A stretch of DNA of 64,000 nucleotides from Rhizobium aethiopicum (GTDB lineage: Bacteria > Pseudomonadota > Alphaproteobacteria > Rhizobiales > Rhizobiaceae). The stretch covers positions 1-64,000 of the forward strand of contig NZ_FMAJ01000019.1 in assembly GCF_900094625.1 (NCBI RefSeq). The letters run 5' to 3'. Below are positions 16,319 to 26,606 of the stretch, one piece after another. Every line of letters starts with the position of its first letter. Within the stretch, counting starts at the first letter, position 1. A program made the translations under genes and the position numbers. The notes under the pieces are model-generated. The model was not told the origin of the DNA. It did not search any database and worked only from the letters and a program-made list of their open reading frames with translations.

Positions 16319-17422
16319 ATGGTGAAGATCACTGCGGCTGTCGCCGTGAAGCCAAAGAGCCCGCTGGAATTCCGTGAACTCGAACTGGCTGACCCCGAAG
16401 GCAACGAGATCCTGGTTCGCACGGTTGCGAGCGGGATCTGCCACACGGACTTGCTGCTTCGCGACGGTATTTTTGGCCCGCCGGCACCGGTGATCCCGGG
16501 GCACGAAGGCGTCGGCGTCGTCGAGGCGGTCGGACCAGAAGTTCAGAGCCTCAAAGTGGGTGATCACGTCGCACTGAGCCAGAGCTCATGCGGATTCTGC
16601 GCCGACTGCCGCCGTTCTCACCCAATGAACTGCCAAAACTATACCCAGTACAATCTTACGGGGCTTCGTCCGAATGGTAAGAAGGCATTGCTCTGCGATG
16701 AAGTTGGCATTGGCAGCAATTTCGTGGGCCAGTCGTCCTTTGCGACGCATATCCTTGCGACTGAAAACAATGCAGCGCTTTTGCCGAAAACAGACCTCGA
16801 CCTTACCGACGCTGCGCCACTCGGGTGCGGCATGGCAACAGGTGCAGGAACAGTGATAAACGCGATGAAGCCGGAAATAGGGTCGACGATAGCCGTTTTC
16901 GGCGCAGGTGCTGTCGGCATGGCCGCCGTGATGGCCGCCAAAGTTCGTCGGTGCAGCAAGATTATCATCATAGATCTGAATCAGCAGAGGCTAGACATGG
17001 CCATGGGGCTTGGTGCCACACATGCGATCAACGGCAAAGATCCCGACGTAGTCAACCAGATCCATGCGCTGACGGGCGGCGGTGCCGACTTCGCGATCGA
17101 CGCAGTTGGCATCATTCCGGTTATTCTGAACTCGATCAAGTGCACCCGTGCCGGCGGGCACGTTGTCTTGCTCGGCCTCGACGCGCTCGGGAACGACATT
17201 CCCATCCCCCTCGATCTAATGGTGTTCAATCGCAAGATCCAGGGTGCGATCCTTGGTGATCAGATTCCACAGCTGTTCATTCCGCAGATGATGGATCTTA
17301 ATCAGGCTGGGCTTTTCCCCTTCCAAAAATTGATCACCAAGTATCCCTTCGAGAAGATCAACGAAGCGATCGCGGACGCCGAAGCCGGGCGAGTGATCAA
17401 GCCGGTCGTCGTTTTCAACTAG
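16319..17422 (+). CDS. Zinc-dependent alcohol dehydrogenase, second paralogue
   Basis: A 367-residue medium-chain dehydrogenase in the same operon as the importer. Zinc sites are seen in GICHTDLLLRD, GHEGVGVVEAVG and the four-cysteine lobe CGFCADCRRSHPMNC; the cofactor fold is VFGAGAVGMAAVMAAK with IIIDLNQQRLD. It is clearly related to the leftward dehydrogenase at 9274-10380 but diverged throughout, so the two may act on successive or different alcohols. The ATG follows CAGGAGAA, 58 bases after the permease stop. NAD is the likely cofactor. The substrate is unknown. Confidence 0.9.
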   Translation: MVKITAAVAVKPKSPLEFRELELADPEGNEILVRTVASGICHTDLLLRDGIFGPPAPVIPGHEGVGVVEAVGPEVQSLKVGDHVALSQSSCGFCADCRRSHPMNCQNYTQYNLTGLRPNGKKALLCDEVGIGSNFVGQSSFATHILATENNAALLPKTDLDLTDAAPLGCGMATGAGTVINAMKPEIGSTIAVFGAGAVGMAAVMAAKVRRCSKIIIIDLNQQRLDMAMGLGATHAINGKDPDVVNQIHALTGGGADFAIDAVGIIPVILNSIKCTRAGGHVVLLGLDALGNDIPIPLDLMVFNRKIQGAILGDQIPQLFIPQMMDLNQAGLFPFQKLITKYPFEKINEAIADAEAGRVIKPVVVFN

Positions 17423-17434
17423 GAGCCAGCGCAA

Positions 17435-17746
17435 ATGACATCGAAGAAGTCAGAGGAACAGCACCTTGTCGTGGAATTCAAAACCACGTCCCAAAATCGA
17501 AACCGCGTAAAAGAACTCCTTCAGGAATTCATTGGACCCGCCCGCGAAGAGTCTGGTTGTCTCTACTACGACCTCTACCAGCGGTCGGACGATCCGAACA
17601 CTTTCATCATCTTAGACGGCTGGCAGAATGAGGCGGCTGTCGTTGGCCATGGCGAACATCCTAATGTCAAGCGGGTGCTGGAGCCTCTTCTTCCACTGTT
17701 GGTGAGTCCACCGTCGATTAATGTAAATACCCGTATCAGCGACTGA
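17435..17746 (+). CDS. Putative quinol monooxygenase (ABM family)
   Basis: A 103-residue protein of the antibiotic-biosynthesis monooxygenase fold (YgiN-like). Typical features are VVEFKTTSQNRNRVKELLQE, REESGCLYYDLYQRSDDPN, and FIILDGWQNEAAVVGHGEHP, a ferredoxin-like fold that works without cofactor on quinols or similar aromatics in some members. Many members have no proven activity. AGGAG precedes the ATG and the gene begins 12 bases after the dehydrogenase stop. Its presence beside an NADH dehydrogenase-like flavoprotein suggests quinone or aromatic chemistry, but this is inference. Confidence 0.8.
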   Translation: MTSKKSEEQHLVVEFKTTSQNRNRVKELLQEFIGPAREESGCLYYDLYQRSDDPNTFIILDGWQNEAAVVGHGEHPNVKRVLEPLLPLLVSPPSINVNTRISD

Positions 17747-17809
17747 TCGGGCGCAATGGCCATTTCTACGAGGCGCGCGCCCCGAGCGCGCAGGTTTGAG
17801 GGAGACGAA

Positions 17810-19075
17810 ATGGATACGCATCGAGTTGTCGTAGTCGGCGGTGGCTTTGCCGGACTCCAGTTAGCGAAGGACCTCGAGTGTCCCGACACTTCCATAACGA
17901 TCGTCGACAGGCGCAACCATCACCTCTTTCAACCGCTCCTCTACCAAGTTGCCACGACTGTATTGGCAACCTCGGAGATAGCTTGGCCCATCAGAGCATT
18001 GTTCAGAGGACGAAAGGATGTATCGACGCTGCTGGGCGAGGTTGTTGGCGTTGATACCGAGGCACGCGTAGTATCGCTCAAGGATGGGAATGCTATTCCC
18101 TATGACACGCTCGTTCTCGCGACAGGTGCAAGGCACGCCTATTTTGGCCGGGACGAGTGGGAGCCGTTTGCGCCCGGGCTAAAGGCACTCGAAGACGCGA
18201 CGACCATCCGGCGGCGGCTTCTTCTCGCGTTTGAGAAGGCCGAATTGGAGGCTGATCCCGAACGGCGGAAGGCAATGCTCACGTTCAGCATAATCGGAGC
18301 AGGCCCGACAGGCGTGGAGATGGCTGGGATTATAGCGCAACTGGCCCAACGAACCCTTGTTGAGGAGTTCCGTAGCATCGACACCAGATCGGCGCGCATC
18401 CTTCTCATCGAGGCAGGTCCACGTGTCCTACCCGTGTTCCCGGAAGCACTTTCGAGATATGCCGAGCAGTCGCTAATCAAGATGGGCGTCGAAGTGAGAA
18501 CAGGCATTCCCGTGACGGCATGCAACGAGAACGGCATCGCGATCGGAGATGAGTTCGTTTCAAGCCGGACCGTCATCTGGGCTGCGGGGGTGCAAGCGTC
18601 GAACGCCGCCGCCTGGGTCGGTGCTGAAAAGGACAGGGCGGGTAGGGCGGTCGTGCAGCCAGATCTGACTGTTGGCGGTAAGCCCGAGATTTTTATTATT
18701 GGAGATACTGCCTCCGTGAAGGCCGCTGATGGAACACCCGTCCCCGGAGTGGCTCCCGCCGCCAAACAGCAAGGCAAATATGTCGCTTCGGTAATTGAAG
18801 CACGACGTCTGGGTACACCCACTCCAAGTGCGTTCAGATATAGGCATCTGGGAAACCTGGCTACCATCGGGCCGAATTCGGCTGTTATCGACTTCGGGAA
18901 GATCCGGCTCAAGGGCGGAATTGCATGGTGGATTTGGGGGCTTGCCCATATCTACTTCCTGATAGGTACGAGGAGCAGATTGGCAGTTGGACTAAGCTGG
19001 CTATGGATCTTTGTTTCCGGCCATCACTCCGCACGTTTGATCACGCAAAAAGAAACCTTAAAGGATGAGGTTTAG
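17810..19075 (+). CDS. Type II NADH dehydrogenase-like flavoprotein
   Basis: A 421-residue FAD-dependent NAD(P)H oxidoreductase of the NDH-2 type, passing electrons from NADH to quinone at the inner membrane face. The FAD motif VVVVGGGFAGLQLAKDL is at the N-terminus, FQPLLYQVAT and DTLVLATGA follow, the NADH motif IIGAGPTGVEMAG lies near residue 160, and IFIIGDTASV closes the FAD site. A C-terminal hydrophobic segment WWIWGLAHIYFLIG matches the membrane anchor of NDH-2. The ATG follows GAGGGAG. It is last in the importer operon and could recycle the NADH made by the two alcohol dehydrogenases. Confidence 0.88.
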   Translation: MDTHRVVVVGGGFAGLQLAKDLECPDTSITIVDRRNHHLFQPLLYQVATTVLATSEIAWPIRALFRGRKDVSTLLGEVVGVDTEARVVSLKDGNAIPYDTLVLATGARHAYFGRDEWEPFAPGLKALEDATTIRRRLLLAFEKAELEADPERRKAMLTFSIIGAGPTGVEMAGIIAQLAQRTLVEEFRSIDTRSARILLIEAGPRVLPVFPEALSRYAEQSLIKMGVEVRTGIPVTACNENGIAIGDEFVSSRTVIWAAGVQASNAAAWVGAEKDRAGRAVVQPDLTVGGKPEIFIIGDTASVKAADGTPVPGVAPAAKQQGKYVASVIEARRLGTPTPSAFRYRHLGNLATIGPNSAVIDFGKIRLKGGIAWWIWGLAHIYFLIGTRSRLAVGLSWLWIFVSGHHSARLITQKETLKDEV

Positions 19076-19371
19076 TCGCTAGCGCGAGCACGCCCGAGTC
19101 TGCTGGGCCGTGAATGGAGACCATCAAAGGCCAGACATTTGGGAATCGGTTGCGAAGCGATGGTTGGCAGCAGGTAACAATTCTGTCGGAGTTCCATATA
19201 TAACAATGATTGATCTTCGCACTATCAACTTAGGCGACTTCGACTGCGTCGAATTCACGGCGAGGACTGGCCGCGACAAGTCAATTGCCCTGTCCGCCTG
19301 TCGTTAGCGATAGGCGGGCCTCATGCTTGAATACCGTTTCGGGAAGGAAGTGATGATGTGGAGAGTTGAGA

Positions 19372-20337
19372 GTGTCCCCCTCTAAGATTGACCATTTCTC
19401 GCTCAAAGGTACCTGCAGCGAGGAACTCGCGGCAGCGCTTTCGAGGCTTTCCCCGCAATCTGAAGCGCATGTACATGGCGATAAGACGATCGCCTACGAT
19501 GTACATGCGATTACCAATGGTCCGATTGCAGTTATTGCCGCGCACTACGAGGGCGACCTAACGGTCCAGCACCGGGGACCGGCGGAGGCAAACATCATCA
19601 TGCTTCCACTACATGGGCGATCGGTCGTTACCGTTGACGGCAGACAAATCCCGTCAGAGGGAACGCGGGGCGTTTTCGTGAACAGTATGTCGGCGAGTAC
19701 GACCCAATTCATTGGGCCCAGGAAACATTTGGGGCTTAGGATCGCCCATGATGAGCTGACGCGCCGTTTGGGATGTCGGCTCAATACGCCAATAAGAGGC
19801 AGCCTCGATTTCTCGCCAGAAATCGACCTATCGGTCGGGTTCGGCTCCCTTTTGGTTCAACTGGTACCAGTGCTGTATGCTGGATTACGAGACGGAACCC
19901 TCCTTCAATCACCGATAGCACTTCATCACCTCACTGAAACGACGATGGAGCTTTTGATCGAAGCTGCGCAGCATCGCTACTCATCTGAGTTATGCCGCGT
20001 TGCTGAATCACCCTTACCCAAGGCCGTTAAGCGGGCGGTCGACTATATGCGTGCCAATATTACTCGGCCGCTATCTCTTGAGGAAATCGCAACGGCTTGT
20101 GGCGTAAGCCGACGCACTCTTCAAAGCGGTTTTCGCAACTTTCGGAATACGACCCCTCTGGCATTCCTGCAGCACCTACGGTTGGAATTAGTGCATCAGG
20201 AACTGATGACAGGCGAACCTGGCCTCTCGGTCACGCAGGTCGCTCTGAAATGGGGCTTCGTGCATAGAGGCAGATTTTCTGCGGACTATCGCAAGCGCTA
20301 TGGGGTACTTCCCTCGGAAACATTGCGTATATCATAA
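19372..20337 (+). CDS. AraC-family transcriptional regulator
   Basis: A regulator of 321 residues with an N-terminal AraC-binding-like domain (about 1-200) and a C-terminal double helix-turn-helix (about 215-320): ALSLEEIATACGVSRRTLQS-like first helix pair (PLSLEEIATACGVSRRTLQ) and VTQVALKWGFVHRGRFSADY for the second, ending at YGVLPSETLR. The start is uncertain; the GTG at 19372 is preceded by GGAGAG, and a TTG lies two codons earlier. About 290 bases without a gene precede it. It is next to the NDH-2-like gene, so it may respond to the same compound, but the repeated GATTGTC element is not a typical AraC site and I do not assign that element to it. Confidence 0.85.
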   Translation: MSPSKIDHFSLKGTCSEELAAALSRLSPQSEAHVHGDKTIAYDVHAITNGPIAVIAAHYEGDLTVQHRGPAEANIIMLPLHGRSVVTVDGRQIPSEGTRGVFVNSMSASTTQFIGPRKHLGLRIAHDELTRRLGCRLNTPIRGSLDFSPEIDLSVGFGSLLVQLVPVLYAGLRDGTLLQSPIALHHLTETTMELLIEAAQHRYSSELCRVAESPLPKAVKRAVDYMRANITRPLSLEEIATACGVSRRTLQSGFRNFRNTTPLAFLQHLRLELVHQELMTGEPGLSVTQVALKWGFVHRGRFSADYRKRYGVLPSETLRIS

Positions 20338-20629
20338 GCAGATTGCGCCGACCGAGCTACGATCAGCCGGCACGCTCGACCGTCCTCAAGGCTTGTAGCA
20401 ACAGCACTCTCCAGAAAAGCCGACTGCCTCGGCCCAAGATCTGTCTTGCAGATGATCCCCTGAACGCGACGATGTTCCGATCTGCGCAACGCAGTTCAAG
20501 ACCACTACAGGGGTTAATCTTATAGTAATTATGCCGAGGTCATCTCACACATAGCGGTCAATGTCGCAATGTTCTGGACCGCGTCGCTAATGGAAGCCGG
20601 TGTAATTTATAGTCGTCTATGAGGAACAT

Positions 20630-22891
20630 ATGTCGAGACTGCCGCTATCTCTACTTTTAATGATTTTGGCAATTATCCCGTTGACGGCGTTCGTAATCAT
20701 CGGAGTATCAACATCACTGGGATATTACCGAGAATACTCTACCTTCCGCAGCGCACAAACAACGCAGCGACTTGGGCGGGAAGGCGGATTCCTCGCCCAA
20801 GCTATAGCGGCGGAAGCGTTTGCAGGCGCCGACGTGCGTCGGGCAAAGCAAGCTGCATCGGACAGGGCTTTTACAGCGGTCTTTTCCGCTTACGACTCTT
20901 GGAAAAAGGCATTCGACGATCCGGCCATAGAACGGGCGGTACAGATCATTCGTGAAAGGCGGGACAATATCGATAGCTTCCGCCGGCGCGTCGATGACGG
21001 AACGGCTAGCGAGGCGGAGGGAGCTGTTGCTTTGCGCCCAGCTGCCCTTGCGGGCTTGGAGCTCGTCCGTCGCACTGGGGCGACTGTCAATGATTTGGAT
21101 TTAGCACGCCAAATTACCGGTTTTCACGCGCTCATGCAGATCACGGAAGCTAGTTTGCTGGAGATCAGGCCCGGCCGAGCCTACGTCAAAAATTCAGCCA
21201 TGTCCGTCGATCTATTTTCGTCCCTCTTACAGTCAAAAAATCTAAAGCAGCTTTATGTGCCTGCGATGCAGGAATTTCTCCCCGCCGATCTCGTCAAATC
21301 TTATGACGACTTCGAGGCCAGCGCCGCAGGCAAGTTCATCGCGGGCGTTCGCGATCAGATGTATGCAAACCAGCCGGGCGTTTCCTTCCCCCCCGAGACG
21401 TTGGATCGATGGAATGAAATCACCCAACAGCGGGCTGCTTTGTTGACCGCACTCATTATGCGCACCGGCGACGAGTTGGACGAGATGGCATTTCAGCGTT
21501 ACGCCGATCTTCGCAATGCCTTTATCGGCTACTCCGGCGCCACGCTTCTGATCATGTCTACGGTACTCATTTTGTGCATTTCGGTCGTTCGGAGAATTTC
21601 AAGCTCCATTCGGACTCTGACAAGCCGAATGAAGGCACTCGCAGAAGGCGATACGTCGGCGCCGGTGCCCTTGACGATCCGACGCGACGAGATCGGGGAC
21701 ATGGCGCGTTGCCTTGAGTTTTTCCGCGGCGCGGCCATACAGAAAAGTAACCTGGAGACATCCGCGGAAGCTGAGCGCATTCGTTCTGACCAAGAGAAGC
21801 TGGATATTCAGGTAAGGGCGGAAAAAGAAGCAGAAGAGCGCCTCATCCGAGCGACGACGGCATTGGCAACCGGGTTGAAGCGGATGGCGGATGGAGACTT
21901 GATTTATGAGATTGAGGAGCCGTTAGCGCCACAGTTTGAAAGTTTGCGCAGGGATTTCAACGCTTCCATTCGTCAGCTCCGGGACGTGCTTGTTACCGTC
22001 GGCCATTCAGTTGAAACGGTCACGAATGGCAGCTCGGGCGTCTCGGCCGCATCTGAAAATCTTTCAAGACTCACGGAGCAGCAGGCGGCTTCGCTCGAGG
22101 AAACTGCAGCGGCGTTGGAGGAGATAACCGTCAACGTTGCGTCGACCACGAAGAGGACGGCTGAGGCGCGCGGAGCCGTCCAACAGATGCGAGATCATGC
22201 GGAAATGTCCGGTCGGGTTGTACGCGATGCTATCGGCGCCATGAATCGCATTGAAAACTCCTCCAAGCAGATTTCCCAGATCATCAGCGTCATCGACGCG
22301 ATCGCCTTCCAAACGAACCTCCTGGCGCTGAACGCCGGCGTCGAAGCAGCGCGTGCTGGCGACGCGGGAAAAGGCTTTGCGGTTGTTGCCCAGGAGGTCA
22401 GGGAGCTTGCACAGCGCTCAGCGACAGCGGCAAAAGAAATCAAGGATCTCATCGGCAATTCAGCTCTTGCCGTCGACGAAGGCGTAAGGCTCGTGAGTGA
22501 AACCGGATCGGGCCTGAGAACGATTGAAGAGCTTGTGCAGGATGTAAATCTTCATATGGACGCAATCGCAACGGCCTCCCAGGAACAATCGTCGGGCCTG
22601 CGCGAGATCAACGGCGCGGTTAACCATATGGACCATGCCACTCAAGAAAATGCGAGCATGGTCGCGGAGATGAATACTGCAGGATCGCACCTCGCTCAAG
22701 AGAGCCAAAGCCTAGCCGCACTGTTGAAACATTTCCACTTCAAAGACGAGAGCGGGAAGCCACAGAAGGTCACGGGCGAACTTGGGAAGAGCTTCCCGCC
22801 CGGTCAGACAATGGTTGACCGCGGAGACTATCCGATGCGCCGTGGTAACCTGGTGCTCGCGCCTTCGAATGATGATTGGCAAGCGTTCTAA
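20630..22891 (+). CDS. Methyl-accepting chemotaxis protein with NIT-type sensor domain
   Basis: A 753-residue transmembrane chemoreceptor. TM1 is near residues 5-30 and TM2 near 300-325 (YSGATLLIMSTVLILCISVV). The region between resembles the nitrate/nitrite-sensing (NIT) domain, with TGFHALMQITEASLLEIRPG. A HAMP domain follows (SSIRTLTSRMKALAEGDTSA), then a second HAMP-like stretch, and the signalling hairpin with IDAIAFQTNLLALNAGVEAA and RAGDAGKGFAVVAQEVRELA. The C-terminus ends DWQAF, matching the xWxxF pentapeptide that tethers CheR/CheB. GAGGA precedes the ATG. It probably steers swimming towards or away from an anion or a pathway substrate; the ligand is unknown. Confidence 0.92.
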   Translation: MSRLPLSLLLMILAIIPLTAFVIIGVSTSLGYYREYSTFRSAQTTQRLGREGGFLAQAIAAEAFAGADVRRAKQAASDRAFTAVFSAYDSWKKAFDDPAIERAVQIIRERRDNIDSFRRRVDDGTASEAEGAVALRPAALAGLELVRRTGATVNDLDLARQITGFHALMQITEASLLEIRPGRAYVKNSAMSVDLFSSLLQSKNLKQLYVPAMQEFLPADLVKSYDDFEASAAGKFIAGVRDQMYANQPGVSFPPETLDRWNEITQQRAALLTALIMRTGDELDEMAFQRYADLRNAFIGYSGATLLIMSTVLILCISVVRRISSSIRTLTSRMKALAEGDTSAPVPLTIRRDEIGDMARCLEFFRGAAIQKSNLETSAEAERIRSDQEKLDIQVRAEKEAEERLIRATTALATGLKRMADGDLIYEIEEPLAPQFESLRRDFNASIRQLRDVLVTVGHSVETVTNGSSGVSAASENLSRLTEQQAASLEETAAALEEITVNVASTTKRTAEARGAVQQMRDHAEMSGRVVRDAIGAMNRIENSSKQISQIISVIDAIAFQTNLLALNAGVEAARAGDAGKGFAVVAQEVRELAQRSATAAKEIKDLIGNSALAVDEGVRLVSETGSGLRTIEELVQDVNLHMDAIATASQEQSSGLREINGAVNHMDHATQENASMVAEMNTAGSHLAQESQSLAALLKHFHFKDESGKPQKVTGELGKSFPPGQTMVDRGDYPMRRGNLVLAPSNDDWQAF

Positions 22892-23066
22892 ATGATATGG
22901 GCGGCGTCGCCGACCACATGCAAATACACGTCTTTGATGATTCTGAATGAGAGCGATATCCCGGTGGGGTAGCGGCATGGTACTCCGCCAAATGACTTGT
23001 GCGGTCCTAACAAAATGCTGGCTTGACGCATGATTGCTCAGCCACGTGACAAAGCAGGACAGGCAC

Positions 23067-25865
23067 ATGAAACACGTACGTCAATCGGAACGCACATCCC
23101 GCCCCGAACAGCCTGTGGAAGTGCAGATGGCGACTGATGCTCAAATCGACCAGGGGCGTGGAGCCTTCCGCAACGCGGTCAATGCCAGCCCTCCGCTTGC
23201 CACGGGCACGGCCCCGCCATTTTCGGAAGCCTCCGTTGTCCGGCCATCGGACGGTCACGACGCAGATGTCGCAAGTCTGAAGCAACCGTTTGAGAAGGCT
23301 TTCCGGGCGAATCCCCGGCATCCTGCGACAAACGTCGACTTGCCATTCAACGCCGAAGAGATGTCCAGTGCCGTCGTACTCGACGCGATCCCGTTACCCG
23401 TCTTCTTCAAAAACAGAGATGGGATACACCTTGGTTGCAACAGGGCCTTCGAAAGCTTCTCCGGCCGCTCAAAGGGAGATATTATCGGAAAAACCGTTTT
23501 CGATTTGGTGCCCGCACCCATAGCCGAGACGTATGCCGCGTTGGACGAGGCGCTTTTTGCAAATGGCGGTGTTCAGCAATATGAAGCAAAGGCCACCACC
23601 GAGAATGGTGGTGTCGTTGATCTTTTACTCAGCAAGACCGCAATCACTGATATCGCTGGTAACAGGATCGGCTTGGTTGGCGCGATGTTGGACATCACAG
23701 AGCGAAAACGTGCGGAGCATGATCTCAAAGAGGCTCTTGAATTCGCAGAGGGAATTATTGCCGCCATTCCTGACGTTCTGTTCGAGGTAAATGCCGACGG
23801 TCGCTACCTGCAGGTCTGGGCAAGGAATCAGGAGATCCTGGCGCAGCGAAAAGAAGTGCTGCTCGGCAAGCTTGTCCGCGATGTGCTCCCTCCAGATCAG
23901 GCCGACATCGCTATGCTGGCTCTTGAAGAAGCCGATGAAACCGGCGCCTCCTACGGTCGTTGTGTCCGTATAGCCCTACCAAACGGCGAATCCCGTTGGT
24001 TTGAACTGTCGGTCGCAAGGCGACCAAGCAGCAATCACTCAACCGTCACTTTTCTGGTGTTATCTCGCGATATTACCGAACGAAAGCACGCCGAGGGCAC
24101 GACTATTGAAGCTCGGGCTCGCCTCCTAAGTGTCCTGCAGACCATTCCGGATATGGTATGGCTGAAAGACGTAACAGGCAAATATCTGTTGTGCAATCAT
24201 GCCTTCGAAGAATTGGTCGGCAAGGCAGAAGCGGAAATCGTCGGGAAAACGGATTATGACCTGTTTACTCCCGAACTCGCCCAATTTTTTCGTGACAAGG
24301 ATGAGGAGGCCATGCAAGCCGGCCGTATTCTCATCAATGAGGAACGGTTTACCGCTCACGAGGACGGTCGATCAACGCTTTTGGAGACTCGTAAGGTTCC
24401 GGTATTCACGGGGGGAAAGCTGATGGGGATCCTCGGCGTCGCCCGCGATATCACCGAACTGGACACGTCCCGTAAGAAAATCCATCAGATGGCATTCTAC
24501 GATTCTCTGACCGGCCTGCCTAACCGGACACTTTTCAATGAACGGCTACGCGAGATGATCGGGGACGCGGCTTCGGCGGGCCAGCGAGCCGGGGTGATGC
24601 TGATCGACATGGACCATTTCAAAGCGATCAATGACACTATGGGACATCCCGTTGGTGACGAGTTGCTGCGGCAGGTGGCGACACGCATGAAAAAAGGCGT
24701 CCGTGCCAGCGACACCGTGGCGAGACTCGGTGGAGATGAATTTGCAGTCTTGCTGCCCAATGTTCAGGACAATGACGATTTGGCTCAAATTGCCAGCAGA
24801 ATGCTTGCCGCATTCGGCGAACGCTTCATGCTTTCCGACAGGGAGATCTTTGTATCCTGCAGCATCGGGATATCGGTATTTCCAAATGACGGCGACGCTC
24901 CCGACGATTTGGTGAAATATGCGGATTCTGCGATGTATTTGGCGAAGCGCTCGGGGCGTAGCAACTTCCGCTTCTACTCAAAGGATCTCACGATTGGGGC
25001 TGAAAAGCGCCTAGCGCTAGAATCAGACCTACGCCTAGCTTTGAAACATGAGCAACTTGAACTCCATTATCAGCCAAAGGTCCTATTGGACAACGGAAAG
25101 GTGATCGGTTCAGAAGCACTGCTACGATGGCATCATCCGAAGATGGGAATGATCCCTCCGGGAGAATTCATAGGTGTCGCCGAGGAAACGGGATTGATCA
25201 TCGATCTTGGACGATGGGTGCTGCATGAGGCGTGTTGCACGGCTGCCGTCATGAATGCAGATGGACTGCCCCCGCACAAGATTGCGATAAATTTGTCTCC
25301 TAAGCAGTTTCAATGCCCGCGTTTGTCGCAAACGGTGGCGGACGTATTGCAGGAAACCGGTTGTCGTGCGGAGTGGATCGAGGTTGAAATAACTGAGAGT
25401 CTCCTGCTCCATAACTGCGAGGGCGTTTCGACGACACTCTCTCAATTGCATGCGAGCGGAATTTCCATAGCGATCGATGATTTCGGCACCGGCTACTCAT
25501 CTCTGAGCTATTTGGCTAACTTTCCCATTGATACCCTCAAAATTGACCGGTCATTCATCAATCGATCCGACAAGCGAAGTAGAGAACTGGTCAAGGCAAT
25601 TCTCTCAATTGCGCGCTGCCTAGGGCAAAATGTAGTCGCTGAGGGCGTGGAGACGGTCGATCAAGAAAAATTCTTGGCTGAAAGCGGCTGCGCTGTGGCA
25701 CAGGGGTTCTACTATAGCAAGCCCATCCCGAAGTCCGAACTTCTCGCTGCAAACGCAGTGCCCGAGTTCTCTCGCGGTGATTCCCATCTTACGCCGATGC
25801 CCGCAGAGGAAGGGGTGGCACTCATGCGCTTGCCTCCCGCATCTGTTGGGACCCGAACCGCGTGA
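23067..25865 (+). CDS. PAS-GGDEF-EAL cyclic-di-GMP signalling protein
   Basis: A 932-residue soluble protein with three PAS domains (about 100-220, 225-345, 350-470), a GGDEF domain (about 475-635) and an EAL domain (about 650-900). No membrane segment is visible. The diguanylate cyclase motif RLGGDEFAVLLP is intact, and the phosphodiesterase domain has EALLRWHHP and DDFGTGYSSLSYLANFPIDT, also intact, so both making and breaking c-di-GMP are possible. PAS domains should sense a small ligand or redox state. The ATG at 23067 is chosen because CAGGACAGG precedes it; the longer frame starts at a TTG. It follows the chemoreceptor, perhaps linking the same cue to surface behaviour. Confidence 0.92.
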   Translation: MKHVRQSERTSRPEQPVEVQMATDAQIDQGRGAFRNAVNASPPLATGTAPPFSEASVVRPSDGHDADVASLKQPFEKAFRANPRHPATNVDLPFNAEEMSSAVVLDAIPLPVFFKNRDGIHLGCNRAFESFSGRSKGDIIGKTVFDLVPAPIAETYAALDEALFANGGVQQYEAKATTENGGVVDLLLSKTAITDIAGNRIGLVGAMLDITERKRAEHDLKEALEFAEGIIAAIPDVLFEVNADGRYLQVWARNQEILAQRKEVLLGKLVRDVLPPDQADIAMLALEEADETGASYGRCVRIALPNGESRWFELSVARRPSSNHSTVTFLVLSRDITERKHAEGTTIEARARLLSVLQTIPDMVWLKDVTGKYLLCNHAFEELVGKAEAEIVGKTDYDLFTPELAQFFRDKDEEAMQAGRILINEERFTAHEDGRSTLLETRKVPVFTGGKLMGILGVARDITELDTSRKKIHQMAFYDSLTGLPNRTLFNERLREMIGDAASAGQRAGVMLIDMDHFKAINDTMGHPVGDELLRQVATRMKKGVRASDTVARLGGDEFAVLLPNVQDNDDLAQIASRMLAAFGERFMLSDREIFVSCSIGISVFPNDGDAPDDLVKYADSAMYLAKRSGRSNFRFYSKDLTIGAEKRLALESDLRLALKHEQLELHYQPKVLLDNGKVIGSEALLRWHHPKMGMIPPGEFIGVAEETGLIIDLGRWVLHEACCTAAVMNADGLPPHKIAINLSPKQFQCPRLSQTVADVLQETGCRAEWIEVEITESLLLHNCEGVSTTLSQLHASGISIAIDDFGTGYSSLSYLANFPIDTLKIDRSFINRSDKRSRELVKAILSIARCLGQNVVAEGVETVDQEKFLAESGCAVAQGFYYSKPIPKSELLAANAVPEFSRGDSHLTPMPAEEGVALMRLPPASVGTRTA

Positions 25866-26143
25866 AGCCTACGGCTAACAGCGCGCAGGATCCACGCCAC
25901 CTGCGGCGCTGTTTATACCGCACTCATCCAACGGAAGCCCAAACTACTCTGGGCGATTGGATAAAACGCGGACCAATAGGAACTACTTAAAACTTCAGGT
26001 GCTTTGATGTTCCGAAATATGCAGGCCCTGTACCGAATTGCGCGACGAAACATACGTTGACGTGTTTTCGCTTTCGATTGCCATTGCAAAGACTTGCCCA
26101 GTACAATCTACTATTCTGCGTCAATATCGTCAAAAGCATAACC

Positions 26144-26350
26144 GTGCAAAAGCTCATCCCATTTCCCCATCCGAATAGAAATTCTGCGGATTTGAAAAGT
26201 TCAACTGCGAATTCGAATGGCTCCGGACATTTCGACATCATCCAATCGCTGAAATCGGAACTTCACGATTTGGCTAGTGCCGTAAATCAGTTGGAGGCGC
26301 TATGTGAGTCATACCGATCCCAAGCTGATACGTGCTCGCAACCTGACTGA
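26144..26350 (+). CDS. Possible small protein with a coiled C-terminus
   Basis: A weakly supported 68-residue frame starting at GTG: a basic, proline-containing N-terminus (QKLIPFPHPNRN) and a heptad-like C-terminus (LKSELHDLASAVNQLEALC). The composition looks protein-like, but the ribosome site is poor and no family is recognised. It lies alone in the 1.26 kb between the c-di-GMP gene and ardC. Confidence 0.3.
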   Translation: MQKLIPFPHPNRNSADLKSSTANSNGSGHFDIIQSLKSELHDLASAVNQLEALCESYRSQADTCSQPD

Positions 26351-26606
26351 ACGACTGAGCGTCCGCGCTTGTCATCGTATTCCCTATGACCCTCTCTGGG
26401 CGTGGCGGCCAGTGGTTCGTTGAATCTTGCCAAACGTTCCCGGATCCCACCACTTCCCGAACACGGGAGCTTCAATTCGATCAACTCGAAACTTTCGGCC
26501 ATTTGAACGGGTGGCGGAAAAAAACGCCAGCGATTGCGCCGTGATTTCGTAATGGTTCTGCCTATTTGCTGAAGGCGGTCGGCCGATTGGAATGCTCCAT
26601 CAGACC

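Noticed and set aside
15339..16319. A 326-residue Arg-rich rightward open frame overlapping the second permease
   Set aside because: Out-of-frame shadow of the permease; Arg/His/Pro-rich composition and no ribosome site.
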